This document shows, in pieces, positions 25,801 through 36,436 of a stretch of 64,000 nucleotides of DNA (its first letter is position 1; every line of letters begins with the position of its first letter). The stretch spans positions 13,881,995-13,945,994 of the forward strand of contig OZ022342.1 of NCBI GenBank assembly GCA_963989245.1. Reading direction: 5' to 3'. This DNA is from Nansenia antarctica. Its lineage: Eukaryota > Chordata > Actinopteri > Argentiniformes > Microstomatidae. The position numbers were made by a program, and so were the translations under genes. The notes under the pieces were generated by a model. That model was not told the DNA's origin. It searched no databases and was given only the letters and a program-made list of their open reading frames with translations.

Positions 25801-28800
25801 ATTAATGTCTGTGTGGTGTTATTTTAAAAATGTTGACATTTTTGCGTTAGTAATTCATAAAATACAAAGGTTCCATCTCACAAAACATAATGGAATGTAA
25901 AAACTTTGACGCTCAATATCTCTGAACTAAGAACCTTATCATTCTAAACGGAGATAGAACCTTCTCATTCTAAACGGAGATAGAACCTTATCATTCTAAA
26001 CGGAGATAGAACCTTATCATTCTAAACGGAGATAGAACCTTATCATTCTAAACGGAGATAGAACCTTATCATTCTAAACGGAGATAGAACCTTATCATTC
26101 TAAACGGAGATAGAACCTTATCATTCTAAACGGAGATAGAACCTTATCATTCTAAACTCACGAAATGCACTTGTGATACTGTGTTAACTGTAATGTTAGA
26201 CAGACAAGACAGACAGACAGTCTGCTGAGGGCCAGTAGTAGTGCTGGTAGATGAGATACATTATACTGTGTACATCAGTGGAGGCTCCTCCATAGAGGTG
26301 GAGGAGGCCTGGCCTCCCCAATAATTTGAGAGAAGAGAGAGAGATTTAAAAAAGCAATAATTATATTTATTTTATTTATTTATTTAACAAAAAACATATA
26401 TATATATTAATATTATTTCCCGTTTTGTTCATAAATCTGAAGTTTTCCATGGCTAAAACCCAATATTGCAATTGTAAAGCACCTACAGGCCAGAATCCCT
26501 ATCCGTTTGTATTGAGGGAGGCCAGGCCTCCCCCAGGAAAGTGGTTTCTCATAGAAGTCAATGTAATGCCATTTTTTTCATGGCAATGTGATTGGCCAAA
26601 TCACTGAAAATGGGTGGGCAGAGGAGGCCTGGCCTCACCATGCATTGAGTCCAGGGCTGAAAGATTGACATTTTGTTTGTCCAATCACATGAAGCCATTT
26701 TGAGAATTCGCCAGTCACTTCAGTCAAAGAAACACTCGCCATAGTGGCTATGAGTGTCCTATCAACTTGTCCTTTGCAGGACACGTCTAGAACACCCATG
26801 GCTATTATCCCTGACAATAATAGCTCATTTGGCCAAATACTTTTGCTTAAAATGACCTCGGAAGTCGGCGAGATTCTGGCGCGATTTATACATCGAATAG
26901 GTAGACAACATTTAGGATTTATTGAACAGTTTTATTTTTAATGTAGTCGATTTCGTTTTATTACAAGTCAATTTAATATTCTTCTATAAGAACAGGGAAC
27001 ATTCCATCGCGAGTGAAGCGAGCAAGCGGAACCAAATTGGGCCTCCTCAACTCTGGAAGTCACCAGCCTCCACTGGTGTACATGCAGTATGTAAAAGTGG
27101 TGGTTTAATGGATAGTGAATTGGACTCTTGATTGGAAGGTCGTGAGTTCAAATCCCGCCTGAGGCCACCCTTTTTTGCCCTTGAGTAAGGCACTTAGCCC
27201 TCAATTACTCCAGGGGAATGTCCCTGTAATTCGTAATTGTAAATCGTTTTGGATTAAAAGCGTCTGCTAAATGGCAAAAAAAAAAAAAAAAAAAAAAGTG
27301 TTGAATCCAGGAGACCATTCAGGTGTTGTATATAAATGAATGTACAACATCAGAAGATAATCTTTGTATGGGTCACCACACACCACCAGTATATTGTGTC
27401 TCTGTGTACCTTCGCTAATGCTACTTGCCCGTGTCAGTTTAGAAAGCAATGCTCTCAGTTGATCTGTTCATCCCATGGTTTATTAATGCTGTCACTTAGG
27501 CTAGCGGGCTTAAGCGCTTTACGACTACTAAACGTGATGCATGCTCTGGAGACAGTTTTTGGCCAGCGACCTCGCTCTGTGTCCTACAACAGTACGTTAG
27601 AATTATAAGGTTCTATCTCCATTTTTGTCAAAATTGAGTTTTTTACATAATCTGATCCATTGGGTGTTTATTAATGTCTGTGTGGTGTTATTTTAAAAAT
27701 GTTGACATTTTTGAGTTAGTAATTCATAAAATACAAAGGTTCCATCTCACAAAACATAATGGAATGTAAAAACTTTGACGCTCAATATCTCTGAACTAAG
27801 AACCTTATCATTCTAAACGGAGATAGAACCTTCTCATTCTAAACGGAGATAGAACTTATCATTCTAAACGGAGATAGAACCTTCTCATTCTAAACGGAGA
27901 TAGAACCTTATCATTCTAAACGGAGATAGAACCTTATCATTCTAAACGGAGATAGAACCGTATCATTCTAAACGGAGATAGAACCTTGTCATTCTAAACG
28001 GAGATAGAACCTTATCATTCTAAGCTCACGAAATGCACTTGTGATACTGTGTTAACTGTAATGTTAGACAGACAAGACAGACAGACAGTCTGCTGAGGGC
28101 CAGTAGTAGTGCTGGTAGATGAGATACATTATACTGTGTACATCAGTGGAGGCTCCTCCATAGAGGTGGAGGAGGCCTGGCCTCCCCAATAATTTGAGAG
28201 AAGAGAGAGAGATTTAAAAAAGCAATAATTATATTTATTTTATTTATTTATTTAACAAAAAACATATATATATATTAATATTATTTCCGTTTTGTTCATA
28301 AATCTGAAGTTTTCCATGGCTAAAACCCAATATTGCAATTGTAAAGCACCTACAGGCCAGAATCCCTATCCGTTTGTATTGAGGGAGGCCAGGCCTCCCC
28401 CAGGAAAGTGGTTTCTCATAGAAGTCAATGTAATGCCATTTTTTTCATGGCAATGTGATTGGCCAAATCACTGAAAATGGGTGGGCAGAGGAGGCCTGGC
28501 CTCACCATGCATTGAGTCCAGGGCTGAAAGATTGACATTTTGTTCGTCCAATCACATGAAGCCATTTTGAGAATTCGCCAGTCACTTCAGTCAAATAAAC
28601 ACTCGCCATAGTGGCTATGAGTGTCCTATCAACTTTTCCTTTGCAGGACACGTCTAGAACACCCATGGCTATTATCCCTGACAATAATAGCTCATTTGGC
28701 CAAATACTTTTGCTTAAAATGACCTCGGAAGTCGGCGAGATTCTGGCGCGATTTATACATCGAATAGGTAGACAACATTTAGGATTTATTGAACAGTTTT

Positions 28801-31800
28801 ATTTTTAATGTAGTCGATTTCGTTTTATTACAAGTCAATTTAATATTCTTCTATAAGAACAGGGAACATTCCATCGCGAGTGAAGCGAGCAAGCGGAACC
28901 AAATTGGGCCTCCTCAACTCTGGAAGTCACCAGCCTCCACTGGTGTACATGCAGTATGTAAAAGTGGTGGTTTAATGGATAGTGAATTGGACTCTTGATC
29001 GGAAGGTCGTGAGTTCAAATCCCGCCTGAGGCCACCCTTTTTTGCCCTTGAGTAAGGCACTTAGCCCTCAATTACTCCAGGGGAATGTCCCTGTAATTCG
29101 TAATTGTAAATCGTTTTGGATTAAAAGCGTCTGCTAAATGGCAAAAAAAAAAAAAAAAAAAAAAGTGTTGAATCCAGGAGACCATTCAGGTGTTGTATAT
29201 AAATGAATGTACAACATCAGAAGATAATCTTTGTATGGGTCACCACACACCACCAGTATATTGTGTCTCTGTGTACCTTCGCTAATGCTACTTGCCCGTG
29301 TCAGTTTAGAAAGCAATGCTCTCAGTTGATCTGTTCATCCCATGGTTTATTAATGCTGTCACTTAGGCTAGCGGGCTTAAGCGCTTTACGACTACTAAAC
29401 GTGATGCATGCTCTGGAGACAGTTTTTGGCCAGCGACCTCGCTCTGTGTCCTACAACAGTACGTTAGAATTATAAGGTTCTATCTCCATTTTTGTCAAAA
29501 TTGAGTTTTTTACATAATCTGATCCATTGGGTGTTTATTAATGTCTGTGTGGTGTTATTTTAAAAATGTTGACATTTTTGAGTTAGTAATTCATAAAATA
29601 CAAAGGTTCCATCTCACAAAACATAATGGAATGTAAAAACTTTGACGCTCAATATCTCTGAACTAAGAACCTTATCATTCTAAACGGAGATAGAACCTTC
29701 TCATTCTAAACGGAGATAGAACTTATCATTCTAAACGGAGATAGAACCTTCTCATTCTAAACGGAGATAGAACCTTATCATTCTAAACGGAGATAGAACC
29801 TTATCATTCTAAACGGAGATAGAACCGTATCATTCTAAACGGAGATAGAACCTTGTCATTCTAAACGGAGATAGAACCTTATCATTCTAAGCTCACGAAA
29901 TGCACTTGTGATACTGTGTTAACTGTAATGTTAGACAGACAAGACAGACAGACAGTCTGCTGAGGGCCAGTAGTAGTGCTGGTAGATGAGATACATTATA
30001 CTGTGTACATCAGTGGAGGCTCCTCCATAGAGGTGGAGGAGGCCTGGCCTCCCCAATAATTTGAGAGAAGAGAGAGAGATTTAAAAAAGCAATAATTATA
30101 TTTATTTTATTTATTTATTTAACAAAAAACATATATATATATTAATATTATTTCCGTTTTGTTCATAAATCTGAAGTTTTCCATGGCTAAAACCCAATAT
30201 TGCAATTGTAAAGCACCTACAGGCCAGAATCCCTATCCGTTTGTATTGAGGGAGGCCAGGCCTCCCCCAGGAAAGTGGTTTCTCATAGAAGTCAATGTAA
30301 TGCCATTTTTTTCATGGCAATGTGATTGGCCAAATCACTGAAAATGGGTGGGCAGAGGAGGCCTGGCCTCACCATGCATTGAGTCCAGGGCTGAAAGATT
30401 GACATTTTGTTCGTCCAATCACATGAAGCCATTTTGAGAATTCGCCAGTCACTTCAGTCAAAGAAACACTCGCCATAGTGGCTATGAGTGTCCTATCAAC
30501 TTGTCCTTTGCAGGACACGTCTAGAACACCCATGGCTATTATCCCTGACAATAATAGCTCATTTGGCCAAATACTTTTTTTTTTTGCTTAAAATGACCTC
30601 GGAAGTCGGCGAGATTCTGGCGCGATTTATACATCGAATAGGTAGACAACATTTAGGATTTATTGAACAGTTTTATTTTTAATGTAGTCGATTTCGTTTT
30701 ATTACAAGTCAATTTAATATTCTTCTATAAGAACAGGGAACATTCCATCGCGAGTGAAGCGAGCAAGCGGAACCAAATTGGGCCTCCTCAACTCTGGAAG
30801 TCACCAGCCTCCACTGCTACTCAGCCTATTATATTAAAGCCCAGACATTAGCTCAGGTAGCTCACACATGTCTCCAGGCCATAGGCAAGGTTACCCAACA
30901 CATTATTTGATTCAACAAACCACCTCTGTTACACAATGCTATCAGTAGGTTACCTGTGTGTTGTAGAATGGTGCTGTGGTCATAGTGGGTGTGGTTGGGT
31001 GGGGAGCCCTGGGATAGACGCAGCCGCAGGGACACATTCACACTGGGCTTTGCATTGAAGATAACCGTGACAGTTGGATCTGTGATGTTGAAAGTGGTCA
31101 CGGCTGTACTCGTTTCATTCGTCAATGAAATATACTTTTGAGAAACTGATGGGACCCCTGGACGTGGCAGAAAGATCTGTGGGAGAAACCGAAGAGAACT
31201 CAAACCTGCTGGGTACATTACAATGCAAATAAGGATATTCTGCAACACTTAATTTTAACCATACAGTATGTCAAAGCTGTGGTACCGATAGTTACTAATC
31301 ATACTGCCATAAACATGTCAACAAATGACATGTCATGACATCTTTTGATATTTGTAAAATGATTGTGTGTGAACAATTTAAAATGGTGTTACCAAGTGTT
31401 CTTTGACTTACGGTCTGCCAGGGAATTTAAAGATGTAAACTTTCACTTCAACATTTTGGGAAAAGGTGTGAAGGTTTCCTGCTCTAGTTTTGCAAACATG
31501 GAGAGGTAACCTGTAGAGAATTGTTGTAGTCAAGCTATACCTCAATTAACTCAGTCAGATTCTCCACGTGGATCGTGGTAGACCCATGTGAAAGCACAAG
31601 GCTGCAAACTGTCCCTGTGATGTTGCCAGCGAAGTGGGGGCTCTCTGAAAAGGTGACCAGCTGAGAAGTACAACACAACCCACAAAATAATTTGACATTA
31701 CGATAAACTCTTTGAACAACGAAATAACATTATCTCCAAAATACAGACAGACCCCTGTCTCATGTTGACAGACGGACCTGCGCACTGACGACTGGGTAGT

Positions 31801-34417
31801 CCTTCAACTGGGACTGTAGCGCAGAGAAAGATGGAAGCTTGACATACGTGTCTTCTTTCTCTGACCCTAAAACTGCATTTACCAATTCCATTGGGGTGAA
31901 GCTGAGGAAGAAAATGATCGATGAAAATGATTGATGACAATCACATTCATTCACTCACATTCAAGTACAGGTATACAGTATATTCAAGAGAAAGCCTTTA
32001 AGATCAGTGAGATGTTGGAGGCTCGGGTCAGATGAAAACACTAACCTGCTCTGGTAAATGAATCCTGTTTGGTGCTTAACCATCATTGTCTGATTAGTTG
32101 CCGTGGCGATCAGTAAGCTAAGTTTCTCGTATATCTCAAAGACTAAATCAAAGACGGCCTGGTCCTGATGGTCCTTGAATAAAACACAAGAACATTTTCT
32201 CATCAGTGAAACATAATATGTTTATTGTAACATGTAACATGTTATGTGCTGCTGTCTTTTAATTTACATGTGGTATATTGCACCACCACCACCTACTAGT
32301 CACTAGTCTAGTGTATAACAGCTTTTGGTCACTGGTGAAGTAAAGTTGACAATGTTTGACCTACCTTGGAATTATGATCATGATCACATTGTTTCAGTGA
32401 GAGGAGATAGATGCCACCTGAACAGCTGATAATACGTCTAGCAGTTGCATTGTTTGATATTATCTCTTGTGGAGTCAGCATCTCAACGCCCTTCAGTAGA
32501 TATTCAAGGAATTTGATCTGAAAGGAGAGGTAGGCTCAAGTTAAATGGTTCACTATTTTTCGACTTTTACCTATTGGCAGTTGTTGGCATTGATGTAGTA
32601 GGTCGGACTATCCAGATAGTTTTACATGCATATCTTTGTTATGGACCTGCATTAATGAGAGGGTAGGTTTCAGTCTAACAGGACCACGGACAGCAAAGGA
32701 CGGAACTATTGATGTTCATTCCCCACACGTCTCATTTCATGCATAGGCCTGCAACTGTGGCCTAGGATTTGGCTTGAACAGGCCAACTAGCCTACTGCAC
32801 AAATACTAACTATTGGATTTGTGTGTGGAAAATATCTCATTATGATTGAATGAGGATGATTGATGAATGATAGCCCATGTAGGCCTAACTGGTTGGGAAT
32901 GGTTTGGCCAGCAGAGTGCAGGTCTTGAAATGGACATATTCCTAAGTATAGAGGCATATTTGAACAACAGTATTTTACCTACTGACACTGAACTCTAGTC
33001 TAATTCAGCACCATGCCATCCCTCCCTCCACATCCCCACCCCACGGTAAATCGCTTGCTCCTGTGATGCAAATGAAAAGAGTCGTTTTCTACATATATAA
33101 AACATAAGGTTACAAGGACGGAAACCAGATACATCATTGCTATGGGGGCTCATAGCAATGCTGCATCTGGTGAACTGTCTGAAAGGGAAACTTATGTATC
33201 TGACTTCTCTACTCCAGATGCTGCCTTTAGTGCGAGTGACCAGCAGGTAAGGGGACCCAGGGAGGCACAGATTGCAAATGACTGACAGAAAATGTTAATA
33301 GGCAATCATAAAGTAAAACAGAAGAGATGGAGACAGAGTTGTGGATTATAGGGGAGGCGGGGGGTGAGCTCCAGAGTTTGGTTGCAGCCGCCCTGAAGGC
33401 TTGGTCTCCCATGGTTTGAGAAGTGGTGAGGTTTCCAGTGTTCGAGGAGCAGGGTCTAAGGGGTGGGTGGAGGTGCGAACTGATACGCATTACATGGACG
33501 CCTGACGGGCTAGTTGATCAAATTGTTCACTAGACAGCTCTGAAAAATACTAGCCTTAGGTTATCGGGCTAGTTAAATGTTCATCCCTGCCTATACAGCT
33601 ATACAGCTTCCCTGACCACAACTTGGTTTTAGTCCTTTGTCAAAATGTGTGACAATTTACCATGTTTTCATATGAAGGCTGTCCTGCAGTCTGTTCCATC
33701 CATACCAGGTCACTGTCAGCCACCTTAGATAAAAGAGAATATGAGAGCAAAAACTGGACACTATGGACCAGTTTCACAAACTTGGAAAAACTTTCGGCCT
33801 ACTGATGTTTGTGGTGATGGTGGAAAGCCAGTGGGAAGTACAGAAAGACTGTGTGAGATAGAGAGATGAAAGGGATATGGAAAGTTAGATCTTTACCTTT
33901 TCTTTTTACTGTTTTCTACTGCTTTTATATTCATTCTATGCATGTATATGTTTTCATATATGTTTTTTATTCACTTTATGTTCTTATTCCTGTTGTAAAG
34001 CACTTTGAGCTGCATTTCTTGTATGAAAGGTGCTATATAAATAAAGCTTTACTTACTTACGTACTTACCTACTCCTAGACTAAAATACATCTTCATTGGA
34101 AAGTCATCAATGAAAGTGCGATTGAGTCAAGGTCTGGGTCAGTGTGTGACCAGCAATCCCCACCACCCCCTCCCCAACTGACATGTAAATACAGTGAGAT
34201 GTGAAGTTTGTGACCCCCTTTTGTGTGACACTGAAATGCAATACTTCATGGTTGACCATGTATGTAAGGTGTGTGGAAATACCACACCACACTTTAAGTT
34301 GTTTCTGACCTGAAGGAGCTCCTCAATGTTGTTAACATCATACTGATGACCCGTATCTGACAGCATATCAGTCAGATATCTTGGCAAACCTGTAGAATAA
34401 AGAACAAGCAAGAGAGG

Positions 34418-34472
<55 letters not shown>

Positions 34473-35722
34473 CTTTATGAAAAGGAAGAAACTCACGTGA
34501 AATAGGGTGACATTAACTTTACACCAACTTACGTTTGAAGGAATTATGATGAAAATTCCTTTTGATACGTTCTGATGTGTCACTTGCACTCTGATTCTTC
34601 TGTAAAAGGAACAAGAACAGACATGAACAATACAATACATTTTTAAATAAAAGGGGCAATCTTCAATCTGCAGGTACATATTTTTTTTTCGAACTTTTAA
34701 ATGAAATGATATATCATTGATTTAGAAGAATATAATATATACAGTATGTTTAAATAAATGCCTCATGACCTTAGTTCAACGGTTTCCCCATCAGGAACCA
34801 GAATACGCTTATTTTACTCCATTGTTTGTAAGCAATGTAATCGTAAACAAATACTGTATCTCTTCAAGCATAATAACAACTATAGCGTTGATTTCTTTTA
34901 AGGTCATTCCTTGCATCATTACAGTAGCACTACCTATGACATTGAGAGTGGTCACATTTTTCCATCCCTCAGCTGTTTACCAAAAATTTGTCAGGAGGCC
35001 AGTTTTTGTTCTCTGTTCTCTGTTATTATGTTTCTTCTTTTGCTTAAGCGCAAAACACTATGTTTTCTGTGTTGTTAACCCCGAGACGAGTGGCACTGTA
35101 TAGCATCAACACATGGTTAAAACTATCATTTTGATCACATGGACAGTCAGTCCTTGCCTACATAGCTTTGTTTATGAATTTGAGAGTGGTTACATTTCTC
35201 CAGCCCCATCCCTCAGCTGTTCACAAAAAAAAAGTGTCCGGAAGAATGCTTCATTGTTGTCAAATGATTACAACAAAGAAATGTTGTTGGTGCCACTTAC
35301 CGTTTGGTTATTTGTTGACCATTTCAAATCTGTATAACAAGAATAAGTACAGTACAGATTTCATGCAAAATATCAAGGGCCTCTATTACATAGTTACTGT
35401 AAAAACTCATGTTACAATCCTATGTCTGCTTAGAATGAGGAAGGAGACCTTTGGGTTCATATAAATGTTGGATGCATATACTGTATTGCATGTTGTTTAT
35501 ATTGTACTTAGAGTATTGTACTGCAGACCTCATTGAATGAACTTAAGACGAAAACGTACAATAAAGAACTGTATAGTGTCAAATCATACCCAGGGTGCAA
35601 AGGTAGCCACGCCTTTGGCTGCAGTTGGTTGTAGTCACTAGCTGAAACGGATCCATCACTGCATAGTTGCAGAGGAACTGAGTGATCCCATTCTCAGCTG
35701 TAGACGCACCGCGCACCGCGCA

Positions 35723-35796
<74 letters not shown>

Positions 35797-36436
35797 GATG
35801 AAACATTATATTTCTGACTGTTTTATACTATATCATATTCCAAATGTAATAAAAAACACAATATTACACAATTTAAGTTTGACTAATCAAGTGTGAAAGA
35901 ACGTGAGATTTCCTTAAGACTATAGAACAAGAAGTCTAACAGAGGTAGAAAAAAGCACAGCTCATACTGTGGACCATAAACTATAACATAAGCAATTAAC
36001 ATTTAAACACTAACATGTATACAAACTGCATTTCAGATCAATTAGGGCCTTAGACAAGGTCCAAAATACTTTGGGTATTCAGAGATCATCATGATAACAG
36101 TATTTCTTACTCACCGAGAGATAGTCCTCCCGTACCCACCCACCAAGTCAGGTTGGTTGAGTTTCTTTCCATTTGGAAGTTCTGAAGAAAGTTCTTGGTA
36201 TTGCAGTTCAGGTCATTCGGAAGCTTCCCTCCTCTCTCTTCACAAGTCTCTCTGGCTTGGGACCAGGTTTGGGGCTTTTGTGCAAACTCATAGCACACAT
36301 TCCTGAACACATGTCTGAACTTTAAACTGGCACCATACTCGTTGTCTTCGTCCCCTATGCTGCATGGATATCTAGCCATGGATAAAAGGCCCCCGGTAAT
36401 CCACAAAAAGAAAGAAACTCGTATTAACAAATCCAT
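15450..36436 (-). CDS. pkd1l3: PKD1L3-like polycystin-1 family protein lacking the channel region
   Basis: Exons in transcript order (minus strand): 36436-36115, 35697-35590, 35329-35301, 34599-34533, 34389-34310, 33723-33706, 32517-32365, 32173-32046, 31901-31778, 31660-31541, 31176-30954, 23971-23790, 23118-22888, 22712-22611, 22504-22326, 19553-19407, 18911-18706, 17794-17598, 17248-17113, 16879-16684, 16448-16232, 15913-15829, 15496-15450 (TGA). The sum is 3297 nt, 1098 residues, with every phase matching. Order: signal peptide, C-type lectin, GAIN, GPS, TM1, PLAT, then TM2 to TM5. This is the human PKD1L3 domain order, and the gene sits between IST1 and DHODH as in human. Human PKD1L3 is about 1730 residues and continues into a polycystin cation channel; here the frame ends first. 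In mammals PKD1L3 partners PKD2L1. Whether this short form is functional cannot be told. The 18-nt exon 33723-33706 is the least certain. Confidence 0.85.
16000..16095 (-). repeat. L2/Rex1-type LINE 3' end remnant
   Basis: The reverse complement reads toward ACAATACACTTGAATC after a TTGTATAGTACTTGTACTCTGC block. It is the same 3'-end family as the copies at 38686 and 53127 on the minus strand and about 21060-21145 on the plus strand. Confidence 0.55.
19407..22712 (-). CDS. pkd1l3: PKD1L3-like exons 14-16: PLAT/LH2 domain
   Basis: Residues 596 to about 710 contain the PLAT hallmarks HYNYLVNVQTG, VTLKLIGSEGES, FLVTTPFPLGELQGIRLWHD and WYLKKMTIQDLQT. PLAT domains of this family bind lipids or membrane-associated partners on the cytoplasmic side. 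Exon 16 lies beyond a 2.8-kb intron that holds the Tc1 element. Confidence 0.9.
20540..21145 (+). mobile_element. 5'-truncated L2/Rex1-type LINE inserted in the Tc1 element
   Basis: It encodes the C-terminal end of a LINE ORF2 (CLSRAGRILKDHLHPGHHLF, NSFYPLAIRTLNN). Its 3' UTR ends in AGGACAATAAAG and ATTCT repeats. It splits the Tc1 reading between TGGCGTAA and AACAACATGAAAGC. The 5' edge is an unusual TAA repeat (20541-20561). Confidence 0.8.
21494..21722 (-). repeat. SINE inserted in the Tc1 element
   Basis: It is the reverse-strand copy of the SINE at 2184-2455, sharing the tail (GCGCTTTGGAATAAGGCGC on the minus strand) and the GGTTCGATCCCCGG B-box region. It interrupts the Tc1 transposase between its ACTGTAC and GGCCTCCACAG segments, together with about 55 bp of unassigned sequence (21438-21493). 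Confidence 0.75.
22750..22801. repeat. (TG)n microsatellite
   Basis: About 26 uninterrupted TG units in the PKD1L3-like intron between exons 13 and 14. Confidence 0.95.
22888..23971 (-). CDS. pkd1l3: PKD1L3-like exons 12-13: GPS and first membrane helix
   Basis: The GPS has its four Cys (KCMYWD, IAGCW, HCLCNHLT). The autoproteolysis tripeptide H-L-T is intact at CLCNHLTFFGS, so self-cleavage is predicted. A hydrophobic helix follows (YVVVVLLSTFFGLYLMTLLW), then a basic turn (SDRRALSR). The intron upstream of exon 12 carries the hAT composite array. Confidence 0.88.
24150..24358 (-). repeat. tRNA-derived SINE, minus strand
   Basis: Read on the minus strand the head is GGGGCGCTTAGGTGGCGTAG, with GGTTCTTGGTTCGTTTCCGG as the B-box region. 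A CT-rich stretch and a body ending near 24150 follow. It resembles widespread fish MIR-like SINEs. The B box is degenerate. Confidence 0.65.
24451..25202. mobile_element. hAT copy 1 of the composite (752 bp)
   Basis: The ends are CAGTGGAGGCT and AGCCTCCACTG. Left flank CTACTCAG, right flank GTGTACAT. It differs from the other copies by lacking a block of about 45 bp near 24937-24970, where short AATAAACT repeats are found instead. That makes it the most diverged copy. Confidence 0.88.
25218..25425 (+). repeat. tRNA-derived SINE in spacer 1 (also at about 27091 and 28958)
   Basis: The A-box-like TATAATGGTTAGTG and B-box-like GAGTTCAAATCCC stand at tRNA-like spacing. The 3' end is TTGGATTAAAAGCGTCTGCT, a tail shared with L2-type LINEs, then an A-rich end. 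It is a SINE head, not a functional tRNA gene. Confidence 0.75.
25931..26157. repeat. 26-bp minisatellite in spacer 1
   Basis: About nine copies of a 26-bp unit containing CATTCTAAACGGAGATAGAA run head to tail with few differences. Matching arrays lie at 27798-28022 and 29665-29889. Confidence 0.95.
26276..27075. mobile_element. hAT copy 2 of the composite (800 bp)
   Basis: Same termini as copy 1, and GTGTACAT on both sides. It has one extra C at about 26421 compared with copies 1, 3 and 4. Confidence 0.88.
27076..28143. repeat. spacer 2 of the composite
   Basis: Same content as spacer 1: SINE with a pure poly-A tail (27276-27297), the 90-codon frame (27336-27608) and the minisatellite (27798-28022). 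Its minisatellite shows private variants (a one-base deletion GAACTTATC, then GAACCGTATC and GAACCTTGTC) that recur in spacer 3. Confidence 0.88.
28144..28942. mobile_element. hAT copy 3 of the composite (799 bp)
   Basis: Same termini, GTGTACAT on both sides. Two private substitutions are visible near 28596 and 28635. Confidence 0.88.
28943..30010. repeat. spacer 3 of the composite
   Basis: Nearly identical to spacer 2 over its whole length, including the three minisatellite variants and the poly-A length (about 23 A at 29142-29164). This points to a recent duplication or conversion of the 1867-bp unit. Confidence 0.88.
30011..30816. mobile_element. hAT copy 4 of the composite (806 bp)
   Basis: Same termini. 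Left flank GTGTACAT, right flank CTACTCAG. It carries an expanded T run near 30577-30586. Confidence 0.88.
30954..35329 (-). CDS. pkd1l3: PKD1L3-like exons 3-11: extracellular GAIN-type region
   Basis: Nine exons encode about 310 residues with several N-glycosylation sequons. Helical segments such as IKFLEYLLKGVEMLTPQEI and FDLVFEIYEKLSLLIATAT come first, then a beta-rich part. This matches the helical and beta subdomains of a GAIN domain leading to the GPS. No REJ or PKD repeat is present, as expected for PKD1L3 rather than PKD1. Confidence 0.75.
33290..33490 (-). repeat. LINE reverse-transcriptase 3' remnant
   Basis: Minus-strand translation gives MGDQAFRAAATKLWSSPP, which resembles the GDRAFS..AP.LWNSLP motif near the ORF2 C-terminus of L2-type LINEs. 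It is short and decayed. Confidence 0.6.
33980..34062 (+). repeat. LINE/SINE 3' tail
   Basis: TTGTAAAGCACTTTGAGCTG, then GTGCTATATAAATAAAGCTT and ACTT repeats form a common fish retroposon 3' end. Confidence 0.6.
34421..34471. repeat. (AG)n microsatellite
   Basis: About 25 AG units with one AA interruption, in the intron between exons 4 and 5 of the PKD1L3-like gene. Confidence 0.95.
34940..35240 (+). repeat. two copies of a short dispersed repeat
   Basis: TTGAGAGTGGTCACATTTTT at about 34945 and TTGAGAGTGGTTACATTTCT at about 35178 are both followed by CCATCCCTCAGCTGTT. An inverted third copy lies near 37870-37915 (ACAGCTGAGGGAGGGGGCTG then GAGAAATGTGACCACA). The element type is not recognised. 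Confidence 0.6.
35590..36436 (-). CDS. pkd1l3: PKD1L3-like exons 1-2: signal peptide and C-type lectin domain
   Basis: The start codon at 36436 opens a hydrophobic leader (MDLLIRVSFFLWITGGLLS). The lectin-like fold follows, with CYEFAQKPQTWSQARETCEE, WWVGTG and, in exon 2, FLCNYA and a closing Cys. The WND and EPN sugar-binding motifs are not seen, so calcium-dependent sugar binding is doubtful. A long CA run (35724-35794) sits immediately beyond the exon 2 acceptor. Confidence 0.8.
35724..35794. repeat. (CA)n microsatellite next to PKD1L3-like exon 2
   Basis: About 35 CA units begin 27 bp upstream (in transcript sense) of the exon 2 acceptor at 35697. On the transcript strand this is a UG run replacing a normal polypyrimidine tract. 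Confidence 0.95.

Larger units (their letters stand above)
25203..26275. repeat. spacer 1 of the composite
   Basis: Order: GTGTACAT, a tRNA-derived SINE (about 25218-25425), about 500 bp of unassigned sequence with a 90-codon open frame (25467-25739), a 26-bp minisatellite (25931-26157), a GACAGACA stretch and GTGTACAT. The SINE tail is A/T-mixed, whereas it is pure A in spacers 2 and 3. Confidence 0.85.
24451..30816. mobile_element. composite hAT array: four hAT copies alternating with three spacers
   Basis: The array is hAT-spacer-hAT-spacer-hAT-spacer-hAT. The outer ends are flanked by an exact 8-bp duplication CTACTCAG (24443-24450 and 30817-30824). Every inner hAT end is flanked instead by GTGTACAT (25203-25210, 26268-26275, 27076-27083, 28136-28143, 28943-28950, 30003-30010). 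The repeat period is about 1867 bp (1825 for the first unit). It lies in the PKD1L3-like intron between exons 11 and 12. No transposase is encoded. Confidence 0.9.

Noticed and set aside
25931..26157. CRISPR-like array
   Set aside because: The 26-bp units abut with no unique spacers, in a vertebrate intron; it is a minisatellite.
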